A DNA stretch of 15,030 nucleotides from Eubacteriales bacterium (GTDB lineage: Bacteria > Bacillota_A > Clostridia > Christensenellales > Aristaeellaceae): contig JARKQO010000507.1 of assembly GCA_029974855.1 (NCBI GenBank), positions 1 through 15,030 of the forward strand. The letters run 5' to 3'. The notes beneath the pieces were generated by a model, which was not told the DNA's origin, searched no databases, and saw nothing but the letters and a program-made list of their open reading frames with translations. The translations under genes and the position numbers were made by a program. Positions 6,951-13,817 of this stretch are shown piece by piece; the first letter of the stretch is position 1, and each line of letters opens with the position of its first letter.

Positions 6951-7837
6951 AAGACCTGAAAGGCTTATACGCCGCTTTGATTACCCCTTACCAGGCCGAT
7001 GGCGGCATCGACTACGGGTGCCTGAAGAACATTGTGGAATACTTGATTTCAGCGGGGCTGGACGGCTTCTATGTCAGCGGCAGCACAGGAGAGGCATTTT
7101 TGCTGACTGTGGATGAGCGCAAAAAGGTGCTGGAGGCGGTGGTGGAGCAAAACAACGGCCGTCTGAGCGTCATTGCCCACACGGGATGCATCGGCACCGA
7201 TCTGACCATCGGCCTGTCCCTCCATGCCCGGCAGTGCGGCGCGGATGCCGTGTCAGCCGTAACGCCCTTTTACTATAAGTTTTCCAAAGCGGAAATCTGC
7301 AATTATTACAACACCATCGCCGAGCGGGTGGGCATGCCCACCATCGTATACAATTTCCCAGAGCTCACGGGCTTTTCGTTAACCGGCGACATTGTGGATG
7401 AACTGGCCCAGAACCCCAACATCCGGGGCATCAAATTCACCTCGAAGGATATGTATATGCTGGAACGGCTCAAATACCGCCACCCAAACCTGCTGGTGTT
7501 CAACGGGCACGACGAGATGATGATCAACGGCCTGATTTCCGGCGCGGACGGCGGCATAGGCAGCACCCTGAACTTTATGCCGGAATTGTATGTAAAGCAA
7601 TACCGGCTCTTTCAAGAGGGGCTCTTTGCCGAGGCTGCCGCGCTGCAGCACCGCATCAATAACGTGATTGACATCGTGGCAAAATACGGGGCCATGAACA
7701 CCGCCAAGGAAATCCTGCGCCTCAAGGGCCTGATGACTGAGGATACGGATTGCCGGGAGCCCTTTGCCAAGCTTTCCGAGGCGGCGAAGCTGGACATCAA
7801 GCTCATTTATGAAGCCAATTTGATCGAACCTGCCTGA
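6947..7837 (+). CDS. nanA: N-acetylneuraminate lyase (DHDPS/NAL superfamily class I aldolase)
   Basis: A 296-residue protein of normal length. The lyase splits N-acetylneuraminate into N-acetylmannosamine and pyruvate through a Schiff base. K163 (GIKFTSKD) corresponds to E. coli NanA K165 and Y135 (VYNFPELTG) to Y137. Pyruvate-carboxylate residues S47 and T48 sit in GSTGE. The sugar-chain contacts also match with a constant offset of two: T165 (T167), G187 (G189), D189 and E190 in NGHDE (D191, E192), and S206 in GADGGIGST (S208). NGHDE followed by GADGGIGST marks sialate lyases rather than dihydrodipicolinate synthases. AGGAG is 8 bp before the ATG, and the start overlaps the regulator stop. 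No nanE or nanK is in the window. An aldolase acting on a related 2-keto-3-deoxy acid remains possible. Confidence 0.85.
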   Translation: MKDLKGLYAALITPYQADGGIDYGCLKNIVEYLISAGLDGFYVSGSTGEAFLLTVDERKKVLEAVVEQNNGRLSVIAHTGCIGTDLTIGLSLHARQCGADAVSAVTPFYYKFSKAEICNYYNTIAERVGMPTIVYNFPELTGFSLTGDIVDELAQNPNIRGIKFTSKDMYMLERLKYRHPNLLVFNGHDEMMINGLISGADGGIGSTLNFMPELYVKQYRLFQEGLFAEAAALQHRINNVIDIVAKYGAMNTAKEILRLKGLMTEDTDCREPFAKLSEAAKLDIKLIYEANLIEPA

Positions 7838-7867
7838 TGAAGGGCCGCTACGGCTCCTCAGAATCCC

Positions 7868-7911
7868 GGGACTGAACCACCACCGGCTGAAGCCGATGGT
7901 GGTTCAGTCCC
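7868..7911 (+). terminator. 44-nt near-perfect hairpin behind the aldolase gene, no U-tract
   Basis: The arms GGGACTGAACCACCA and TGGTGGTTCAGTCCC pair over 15 bp. After one C/A mismatch, CGGC/GCCG pairs around the loop TGAA, giving 19 of 20 pairs. It starts 31 bp after the aldolase stop. What follows is TCATGCGCCCC, not a T-run, and no A-run precedes it for the other strand, so it is not a standard intrinsic terminator. It may block exonucleases or end transcription in another way. It could equally be a dispersed palindromic repeat or a relic of an IS200/IS605-type end. Confidence 0.45.
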
Positions 7912-8029
7912 TCATGCGCCCCTTGCGTTGGCTCTCTCCCAAAGAATCCCTTTGCAACTTCCCTCAACACCCTGTCCAATATGTATTGCAGTCCTACAGA
8001 GCGTATCCTGAAAGGCTGTATATGTCATA

Positions 8030-8058
8030 TTGACAGGGGCAATGCGTTTTGCTATCAT
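8030..8058 (+). promoter_or_regulatory. Promoter of the DUF4185 gene
   Basis: Perfect -35 TTGACA (8030-8035), a 17-bp spacer and -10 TATCAT (8053-8058). Transcription would begin near 8065 and leave a leader of about 150 nt. It is among the strongest promoter matches in the window. The 8-bp palindrome ATCATGAT (8063-8070) lies over the expected start point. Confidence 0.7.
8039..8052. promoter_or_regulatory. Candidate LacI-family operator inside the promoter spacer
   Basis: GCAATGCGTTTTGC has outer arms GCAA/TTGC around a central CG, the layout typical of LacI/GalR-family operators, whose hinge helices bind a central CpG. It occupies the last 14 of the 17 spacer bases, so a bound repressor would exclude RNA polymerase. 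The LacI protein at 11926-12945 is the natural candidate. The inner positions do not pair (TG against TT), so this is a partial palindrome. Confidence 0.45.
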
Positions 8059-8069
8059 TTCCATCATGA

Positions 8070-8187
8070 TAACGATGTTACATAGCGCTCTATACAGCAT
8101 CCGAACAAAGGCAAAATTAGCGTGTAATCGTTCTGGTTCCCTCGGGTTCAAAGAGCTTCTTTTATAGGTTGTATGAGATCGATGTTA
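8070..8187. repeat. Pair of CGATGTTA direct repeats in the leader region
   Basis: CGATGTTA occurs at 8073-8080 and again at 8180-8187. The flanks also agree: 14 of 17 bases match between 8067-8083 and 8174-8190. The first copy is also a small inverted repeat, TAAC-GAT-GTTA (8070-8080). The copies are 107 bp apart, about ten helical turns. Paired operator sites are one reading; chance is another. Confidence 0.3.
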
Positions 8188-8215
8188 TATCTTCTTAACG
8201 AAAGAAGGGGCTGCC

Positions 8216-9343
8216 ATGATCGCGGACATGAACCGGTGCCTTGCGGCGTTGCTTAGTCTTTTGACGGTTTTCTCCTTGGGCACGGCCCTGGCGGAGTCCC
8301 TTCCCCTGGGGGAGGACGCGGCCATCGGGGCGTTGCCCGGCAAGCAGTGGGAGCTGCATTTCCTGACGAATACCGCTGTGACAAAGGTTTCGCAAATCAC
8401 CGGGGAAAACACCGAAAACAAGACGCAGTCCCGCTTTGGCGTGTGGGGTGTGGACCTGGGCTCCATGGCGGTGATCGGCGATACCACCTACATGTTCGGC
8501 GGCGATACCTTTGGGGATGAAAACCATGGCCGCTGGCGCAGCAACGTGCTGTTCCTGATCCAGGATGAGGACCCCTCCGACGGGCTGACCATCGTGGACG
8601 CCATCAAGGATAAGCGGGACATCGCCAAGGAGCTGTTGGTGAGCCTGAAGCTGGACTGGCTTGAGATGACGGTGATCCCCACCAACCTTTTCGCTGTGGA
8701 TGACACCCTGTACTGCATCTACATGTCCGTTTCCCATTGGGGCGACCCGGGCCGCTGGGATTGCCGGTATTCGGGCCTGGCCAAGTCGGAGGACTTTGGG
8801 CAGGAATGGACAAAGCTGAAGGTGAAGTGGCCCGGGGACTCCAACTTTATCCAGACCGCCAACTGCCAAGTGGGGGACACCCTGTACCTTTGGGGTATCC
8901 CCGGGGGCCGGGACGGCGGCGTGGCGTTGATGAAGGTACCGGCGAAGGAACTGGAGAATTTCCAAAGCTATGCTTATTTCGCGGGCCAGGGGGCGGACGG
9001 CGCGCCCCAATGGGTGACGGGCGAGGAAGGCATCAAGCAGGCGAACCTGGTGATCGAAAGGCCCGTAGGGGAAATCTCCGTGATCTATAATCCCTACCTG
9101 GGCAACTTTTTGATGACCTACCTTTCCGAACCAACCCGTGGCATCGTGATGCGGGAAGGCGTCACCCCCTGGGGTCCCTGGAGCCAGGAATATCCCCTGG
9201 CCTTTTCCTCGGACTACCCCTCTCTGTATGGCTCCTACATGCACCCCAAATACATGGGAGAGGGCGGCAAGACCTTCTACTTTGCCATGAGCCAGTATTT
9301 CCCCATTTACAACATCATGTGGATGCGGGCGGACCTGCCCTGA
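8216..9343 (+). CDS. Secreted DUF4185 protein (GH183-related beta-propeller, probable glycoside hydrolase)
   Basis: A 375-residue protein with a signal peptide at 1-26 (core LAALLSLLTVFSLGT, cleavage ALA|E), no lipobox and no membrane anchor, so it should be released. The mature part looks like DUF4185: an N-terminal blade with WGVDLGSM and MFGGDTFGD (93-101), and the C-terminal SLYGSYMHPKY (336-346), then FAMSQYF and IMWMRADL. Some DUF4185 proteins are endo-D-arabinofuranases (family GH183); whether this one cuts D-arabinan or another glycan cannot be seen. The first ATG is chosen because AAGGGG lies 5 bp upstream; the ATG at codon 5 has no such site. It is convergent with the GH116 gene (103 bp apart) and transcribed from its own promoter. 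I see no clear terminator between the two. Confidence 0.8.
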   Translation: MIADMNRCLAALLSLLTVFSLGTALAESLPLGEDAAIGALPGKQWELHFLTNTAVTKVSQITGENTENKTQSRFGVWGVDLGSMAVIGDTTYMFGGDTFGDENHGRWRSNVLFLIQDEDPSDGLTIVDAIKDKRDIAKELLVSLKLDWLEMTVIPTNLFAVDDTLYCIYMSVSHWGDPGRWDCRYSGLAKSEDFGQEWTKLKVKWPGDSNFIQTANCQVGDTLYLWGIPGGRDGGVALMKVPAKELENFQSYAYFAGQGADGAPQWVTGEEGIKQANLVIERPVGEISVIYNPYLGNFLMTYLSEPTRGIVMREGVTPWGPWSQEYPLAFSSDYPSLYGSYMHPKYMGEGGKTFYFAMSQYFPIYNIMWMRADLP

Positions 9344-9446
9344 AGAGTTGGAAAAAGCTCCCTCTGTGCCTTTGATGGACCTTGCAATCAGCATGCTCCA
9401 AAGAGCGCTCCGAGAAATCTAAACGGGAATGCCCATTGAGGACACC

Positions 9447-11867
9447 CTACGCCCCTGGCTGATAGATCACGGTGAACTCCTGTTTCACATCGCCGTTTTC
9501 GTCCCTGCGCTGGCGGCAGGTACCCCAGGCCTTGCCCGTGCTGAAGAAGCAGCGGAAATCATCCGCATGAATCTTTGGATCCAGGTGCATCCGCCCCGTC
9601 CTTCCGTCCCATGAAAATCCGGAAAGTGCGGGGATCAGCGCCCAACTGGCCATGGAGCGTGCGTAATGACGCCCGCATTCCACCTCGTCAAAGGGATTGC
9701 GCTTGTAGCCATCCTGGCGCTGGCGCACGGCGCGGACGATCTCCAGCCCTTCCTCCACACATCCCTCATAGATAAGCGACGCGGCCACCTGGTACTCAAT
9801 GCCCGTCCAGACCTCCATGCTGTAGACGAAGGGGAACCGGGGCCGCCCGCCATGGGGCCAGCTGCACAGCACAAGGCCCCGCTCCTTCCCCAGCGCGTAG
9901 CAGCGCTGCACGCTCTGATGACCGGACAGGTCCTGCATGAAGTTGAAGCGGTAGATGCTTTTCAGCGCCTGTTTCACATGCTCCTTTGGCAGCACATACC
10001 CAAGCCCCGCCACATGGGCCAGGAACTGGCCAAACAGCTGATCCGACAGGCAGCCCAACCCATGCTGGTAGGGATACTGGTCCACATCCTCAAGCCGCTG
10101 TACATAATACTCTCCGCCCCAAAGTAATTGGTCCGCCCGGGCGCTGCCTTCCTGAAAGCGCTTGGCATAGGCGTCCGCCCGCCCGGCCTGGCCCAGCTGC
10201 CGGGCGATGGCCTCGCCCGCTTTGAGGGCAGCCAGCAGCATGCCCGCCGAAAGGGGATTGGGACCGTAGAAGTCGATATCATAGGTGTTATGCTGACGGC
10301 TGTCCGGTACGCCGTCCCTGTCCCTGTCCCAGTATGCAAGGGCGAAGTCCAGCGCCTTTAAGGCGTTTTCCCCCATCTGATGGATCAGGCCGTCCTCCTG
10401 GCTGATCCTCCACTCCCGGTACAGGCGTACGATGGAGCCGCACTGTCCGTCCAGCGCGGGGGGCATGGTCCATTCCGGGTCCTCAAGCTTGATGCGCGCG
10501 CGAAAATTCATCGCGCCGTCCTGCCTGGTTTCCACCAGGAACTCATTTTGGCGCATATTTTGTTCCAGCCTTGGAAAAAGGAAGGCCAGCGTCTGGGCAT
10601 AGTTCCACACGTGGGTGCAGTTTCCGTCGCAGCAGCCGCAGTTGTTGAAGCAGCCTTCCCAGCCGAAAAAGCTGCCGTCCCCGGTGCGAAAACAGGTGGT
10701 GGAACGCAGCACCGTGATGTTGGAGGAGACAGCATCCAATACCTGCGGCGGCAGCGTGCTTTCAAAAAGGGCCTCGTGGAAGGAAAGGGTAAGCTCCTGA
10801 AGGCGCGCAAGGTGCTGATGCGTATAAGCCGCCACCTTCAGCGCATCCTCAAAGCGGAGGGAGTAATAATTGCGGGTCAGCTGCCTTGGCTTGCCCGGGA
10901 CCTCCTCCCCCTGCCACCAGGAAAGCCGCCTGCTGGGGATGTGCCAGGTCAGGTAAAAGGCAAATACAGCCTCTTCCCCGGGATCGAGCCATTGAAACGG
11001 GGCCACGGAACCGATGCGCTGCCTTTTTTGAAAGAGGATCTGCCCGTCTGCCTCCGCCTCCCCTCCCTCCTCCCGCAGGAGGCCGTCTTGGCTGAAATCA
11101 TCCCAGAAGTCCTGGGCGCCGTCGTACCAGGCTCCCAGATACCAGGTGGGCTTGATGCTGGCCTGGGGATGGGGCGTGACCAGAGCCATGGTGTTGCCGC
11201 TTCGCTCTCCGCTGTCCGAGGGCATGGCCTCGCAGAGAAAGCCCCGCAGCCCGCCCTCCTCCACCTTGCGGTTCGCCGTGTCGCTGCCGTATTGGACATA
11301 GCCGAAGGTGCCATAGCCGGCAAAGCTCGTCATATTGGCCATGGAACCGGCGATGGATACAAACCATGGCTGGCTTGCGCGGTTCACAACCCGATAGCGG
11401 AGAATCGCCACCGGCAACGCCGAATCCTCCTCGTCCAGCGGGATAAAGGGGGTGTACGCCTCCAGCGTTACCTCCACCGGCAGGCGGCTGTCCTCCAGCC
11501 TGACCGCGCAAAGGGGATATTCGGCCCGCATCTGGCTGCGCTCCAAGCGGGGCAGGCCAGCAAGCCTGGCGCTGTCATAGCCGTGGGACGGATTGTGCGG
11601 GGGTTGAATGGGCCCTTCCAGCACCCGGCTGTGGGTCAGCCGCTCCGGACCTTCCTTGCCATTGTTGGCATGCAGCGCAAAGAAGGTATAGGGAAACACA
11701 TTGCCCTTTCCGGGCGAGTTGAATAGCTCCCAGTCCTTCAGTTCCCCCCGGGCCCCCAAAGATACGTTGCCCGTGCCTATGCCGCCCAGTAAAAAGGCGG
11801 CCTGGGTTGCCTTTTCATCATACGTATTCAAGTGCCTCAAGCGGGGCCAAAACGCTTCGCTCTTCAT
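9447..11867 (-). CDS. GH116 family glycoside hydrolase (GBA2-like, DUF608), cytoplasmic
   Basis: An 806-residue enzyme without signal peptide. The N-terminal beta-sandwich opens with LLGGIGTGNVSLGARGEL (26-43), typical of bacterial GH116. The (alpha/alpha)6 catalytic domain has FGWEGC with E404 as likely nucleophile (GBA2 E527), the cysteine-rich GCCDGNCTHVWNYAQ (411-425), a DxDxDG calcium-type loop (514-519) and NTYD with D530 as likely acid/base (GBA2 D677). RNPFDEVECGRHYARSMASW (723-742) is the C-terminal signature. Family members are retaining exo-enzymes on beta-glucosides, beta-xylosides, glucosylceramide or GlcNAc; the specificity here is unknown. It is last in the minus-strand operon, 58 bp behind the LacI gene, and presumably trims imported oligosaccharides. 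The ribosome binding site is weak (GGAAGGGA, about 11 bp away), suggesting modest translation. Confidence 0.92.
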   Translation of the reverse strand: MKSEAFWPRLRHLNTYDEKATQAAFLLGGIGTGNVSLGARGELKDWELFNSPGKGNVFPYTFFALHANNGKEGPERLTHSRVLEGPIQPPHNPSHGYDSARLAGLPRLERSQMRAEYPLCAVRLEDSRLPVEVTLEAYTPFIPLDEEDSALPVAILRYRVVNRASQPWFVSIAGSMANMTSFAGYGTFGYVQYGSDTANRKVEEGGLRGFLCEAMPSDSGERSGNTMALVTPHPQASIKPTWYLGAWYDGAQDFWDDFSQDGLLREEGGEAEADGQILFQKRQRIGSVAPFQWLDPGEEAVFAFYLTWHIPSRRLSWWQGEEVPGKPRQLTRNYYSLRFEDALKVAAYTHQHLARLQELTLSFHEALFESTLPPQVLDAVSSNITVLRSTTCFRTGDGSFFGWEGCFNNCGCCDGNCTHVWNYAQTLAFLFPRLEQNMRQNEFLVETRQDGAMNFRARIKLEDPEWTMPPALDGQCGSIVRLYREWRISQEDGLIHQMGENALKALDFALAYWDRDRDGVPDSRQHNTYDIDFYGPNPLSAGMLLAALKAGEAIARQLGQAGRADAYAKRFQEGSARADQLLWGGEYYVQRLEDVDQYPYQHGLGCLSDQLFGQFLAHVAGLGYVLPKEHVKQALKSIYRFNFMQDLSGHQSVQRCYALGKERGLVLCSWPHGGRPRFPFVYSMEVWTGIEYQVAASLIYEGCVEEGLEIVRAVRQRQDGYKRNPFDEVECGRHYARSMASWALIPALSGFSWDGRTGRMHLDPKIHADDFRCFFSTGKAWGTCRQRRDENGDVKQEFTVIYQPGA

Positions 11868-11889
11868 CTGTCCATCTTCCCTTCCAAGG

Positions 11890-11916
11890 GGCCGGCGGGA
11901 GCATCAAAAGCCGGCC
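11890..11916 (-). repeat. GC-rich hairpin between the LacI and GH116 genes
   Basis: GGCCGGC and GCCGGCC form a perfect 7-bp stem around a 13-nt loop. No T-tract follows on the minus strand. It could reduce transcription into the GH116 gene or protect the upstream mRNA. Confidence 0.35.
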
Positions 11917-11925
11917 TGCGGAAAT

Positions 11926-12945
11926 TTACAGGGTATCCATCTTCAGCAAGGTGTGGGGCATCAGCACTTTCCTGGGCAGCGGCTCCCCCTCTGCCGCATC
12001 GATCAGCAATTGGGCGGCTTTTGCGCCCAGCTCGCCGATATGCAGGGAAACCGTGGTCAGGCGGGGCTGAAAGGAATGCAAAAGGGGGATGTTGTCATAC
12101 CCGGCAATGGCGTAGTCCCGGGGCGCCTCAAGGCCGATCTCCATGAGCGCGCGGTGAATCTCCACGGCGTAGACGTCGCTGGTGCACAGGATGCAGGGGC
12201 GCGTCTCCCGGTCATACCCAGCCTTCAGCAGCGCGTCCAGGTAGCCGGAATCCCCCAGGATCGTGGCCTCCGCCTGGGGGCATGAGGCCACCTCCTCATC
12301 AAATCCCTGTTTCCTGCGCAGAAGGGAATCCATGTTGCTGGTGAAGGCCCGGGCAAGGGGAGGGCACACATAAAAGAAACGCCTGTATCCAAGGTCCAGC
12401 GCATAGCGGACCAGCTCTTTCATGGAGGCGCGTTCGTCAAATCCCAGCAAGGGCACATCCTGTGCCACCCGGTTCATCACCGAGAGGATCGGCGTTCCCT
12501 GCCCCATCAGGTATTCCCCGTAGCCAGGCTCCTTCACCACCGAGTTGAGTACAATGCCCTCCACCTGACGGGCAAGCAGATCCTCCAGCAGCGCCTTCTC
12601 GCTGTGGGGGTCCTTGTTGGAGAGCATAATGTAGCTCACATAGCCCGCCTCCTGCGCGGTGCGCTGAAAGGCGTTGACCAGCTGTGCATAGAAGGTGTTG
12701 CCAAGGTCGAATACAATGATGCCGAAGCTGCGGCTTCTGCCCCGCACCAGAGACTGGGCAAGCCTGTTCTCCCGGTATCCGTTCTGCTGCAAAAAGTCCA
12801 AAACCTTCGCCCGGGTTTGCTCTCCAACGCCCGGTTTGTTGCCCAGCACGCGGTCCAACGTAATCCGCGATACCCCGCAAGCAAGGGCAATCTCTTTTTT
12901 TGTCATTCTGCCGGGATTGCTTGCCCCGGCCTGTTTGCCTCGCAT
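11926..12945 (-). CDS. LacI family transcriptional regulator
   Basis: A 339-residue repressor-type regulator. The helix-turn-helix is TKKEIALACGVSRITLDRVL (15-34), followed by the hinge-type segment NRLAQSLVRGRSRSFGIIV (60-78) and a sugar-sensing domain with FDLGNTFYAQL (79-89), CTSDVYAVEIHRAL and IAGYDNIPLL. The ATG at 12945 has a 13-residue tail before the helix-turn-helix. ATG 12906 would start at TKKEI as in most LacI proteins, but neither start has an ideal ribosome binding site; 12945 has GAGGG very near and AAGG 13 bp away. It begins 10 bp after the permease stop, inside the transporter operon. It probably represses that operon and the DUF4185 gene, whose promoter carries a fitting operator. 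Confidence 0.93.
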   Translation of the reverse strand: MRGKQAGASNPGRMTKKEIALACGVSRITLDRVLGNKPGVGEQTRAKVLDFLQQNGYRENRLAQSLVRGRSRSFGIIVFDLGNTFYAQLVNAFQRTAQEAGYVSYIMLSNKDPHSEKALLEDLLARQVEGIVLNSVVKEPGYGEYLMGQGTPILSVMNRVAQDVPLLGFDERASMKELVRYALDLGYRRFFYVCPPLARAFTSNMDSLLRRKQGFDEEVASCPQAEATILGDSGYLDALLKAGYDRETRPCILCTSDVYAVEIHRALMEIGLEAPRDYAIAGYDNIPLLHSFQPRLTTVSLHIGELGAKAAQLLIDAAEGEPLPRKVLMPHTLLKMDTL

Positions 12946-12955
12946 GCGCCCTCGT

Positions 12956-13795
12956 TCATCCTTTCAGTCCGCTCAGCGTGATTCCCTCCAAAAGGAACCG
13001 CTGACAAAACAAATAGAATACCAGCGGAGCTATCAATGATAATATGACGCCCGCCAGCACAACTCCTTGATTTCCGCTCATAAAAACTCCCCTCAGCACC
13101 GTCAGCCCCAGCGGCAGCGTCATCTTGGCCTCCGAGTTGATGTAGATCAGCGGCCCGTAAAAATCATTCCAGGTGCCGATCAGGGTCTGCAGCGCGATCA
13201 CGATCAAAGCGGGCTTGGCCATGGGCAAAATGATCCTGGTGTAGCAAAAGACTTTACCCGCGCCGTCGATATAGGCGGCCTCATCGTAGCATTTGGGAAT
13301 GGTGAGCATGAACTGCCTGATCAGAAAAATGCCCATTGCGCCAAAGGACGCCGGAAGGATCAGCGCCAGATGGTTGTTGACCAGACCCAGCTTGCTCATC
13401 AGAATGAAGCGGGGAATCCCCATGACGTGGGCCGGGATCATCAGCGAGGCCAAAAAGGCGAAGAAAAGCAGATTGTGCCCCTTGAATTGCAGCCTGGCAA
13501 AGGCGAAGGCGGCCATGGACGAGGACAGTACCTGCAGCGCCGTGCTGAGCAAAGCGACCTTGAAGGAGTTGAACACGAACTTCCCGAAGGCCACCTTTTC
13601 AAAGACAACCCGGTAATTCTCAAAGTCAAAGGTCGTGGGTAAAATCGCCGGCGGCAGCTTAAAGGAATCCATCGGCGGGCGCAACGTGGAGGAGATCATC
13701 CACAGGATCGGCACCAGAATATACAGCGCAAAAAAGCCCAATAAAATCAGCACGATCAGCCTGCCAAGCCACCGGAATGCTTTGTGAACAGCCAA
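12956..13795 (-). CDS. Sugar ABC transporter permease (MalG/CUT1 type), TTG start
   Basis: A 279-residue inner-membrane permease with about six membrane segments. The EAA loop contacting the ATPase is DEAAYIDGAGKVFCYTRIILP (171-191), with the invariant glycine G178. The end GITLSGLKG is typical of this subunit. I take TTG 13795 as the start: AAGGAGG lies exactly 7 bp before it, whereas ATG 13831 has no ribosome binding site, would overlap the preceding gene and would add residues encoded by the site itself (MTGDRAAEGGSG). It begins 22 bp after the other permease and pairs with it in the importer whose binding protein ends at 14830. As usual for CUT1 systems no ATPase gene is near; a shared MsmK-type ATPase elsewhere is likely. 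Confidence 0.93.
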   Translation of the reverse strand: MAVHKAFRWLGRLIVLILLGFFALYILVPILWMISSTLRPPMDSFKLPPAILPTTFDFENYRVVFEKVAFGKFVFNSFKVALLSTALQVLSSSMAAFAFARLQFKGHNLLFFAFLASLMIPAHVMGIPRFILMSKLGLVNNHLALILPASFGAMGIFLIRQFMLTIPKCYDEAAYIDGAGKVFCYTRIILPMAKPALIVIALQTLIGTWNDFYGPLIYINSEAKMTLPLGLTVLRGVFMSGNQGVVLAGVILSLIAPLVFYLFCQRFLLEGITLSGLKG

Positions 13796-13802
13796 ACCGC
13801 TC

Positions 13803-13809
13803 CCTCCTT
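13803..13809 (-). promoter_or_regulatory. Ribosome binding site deciding the TTG start at 13795
   Basis: AAGGAGG on the minus strand, seven bases before TTG 13793-13795. No other start codon in this frame between 13818 and 13760 has a comparable site. Confidence 0.75.
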
Positions 13810-13817
13810 CCGCCGCC

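Larger units (their letters stand above)
7838..8215. other. 378-bp intergenic region between the two loci
   Basis: No gene is supported here. The 79-codon minus-strand reading frame at 7912-8151 starts without a ribosome binding site, has no recognisable motif and spans the plus-strand promoter, so I take it as chance. The region holds a long hairpin (7868-7911), a strong promoter (8030-8058) with an operator-like core, and a leader of about 150 nt before the DUF4185 gene, in which I recognise no riboswitch or tRNA. Confidence 0.7.

Noticed and set aside
8127..8150. GGTTCAAAG resembling a tRNA T-loop
   Set aside because: The five bases on either side do not pair, and no acceptor or anticodon stem can be drawn.
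7912..8151. 79-codon minus-strand open frame in the intergenic region
   Set aside because: No ribosome binding site, no recognisable domain, and it lies across a near-consensus plus-strand promoter and its leader.
8195..9394. 399-codon minus-strand open frame opposite the DUF4185 gene
   Set aside because: The plus-strand frame has a signal peptide, ribosome binding site, promoter and DUF4185 motifs; the minus frame has none and runs through the leader of the plus gene.
9344..9446. Shared terminator between the convergent DUF4185 and GH116 genes
   Set aside because: Only short stems (GCTC-TTTG-GAGC and the GAGCGCTC palindrome) occur, and neither is followed by a T-run; not enough to call a terminator.
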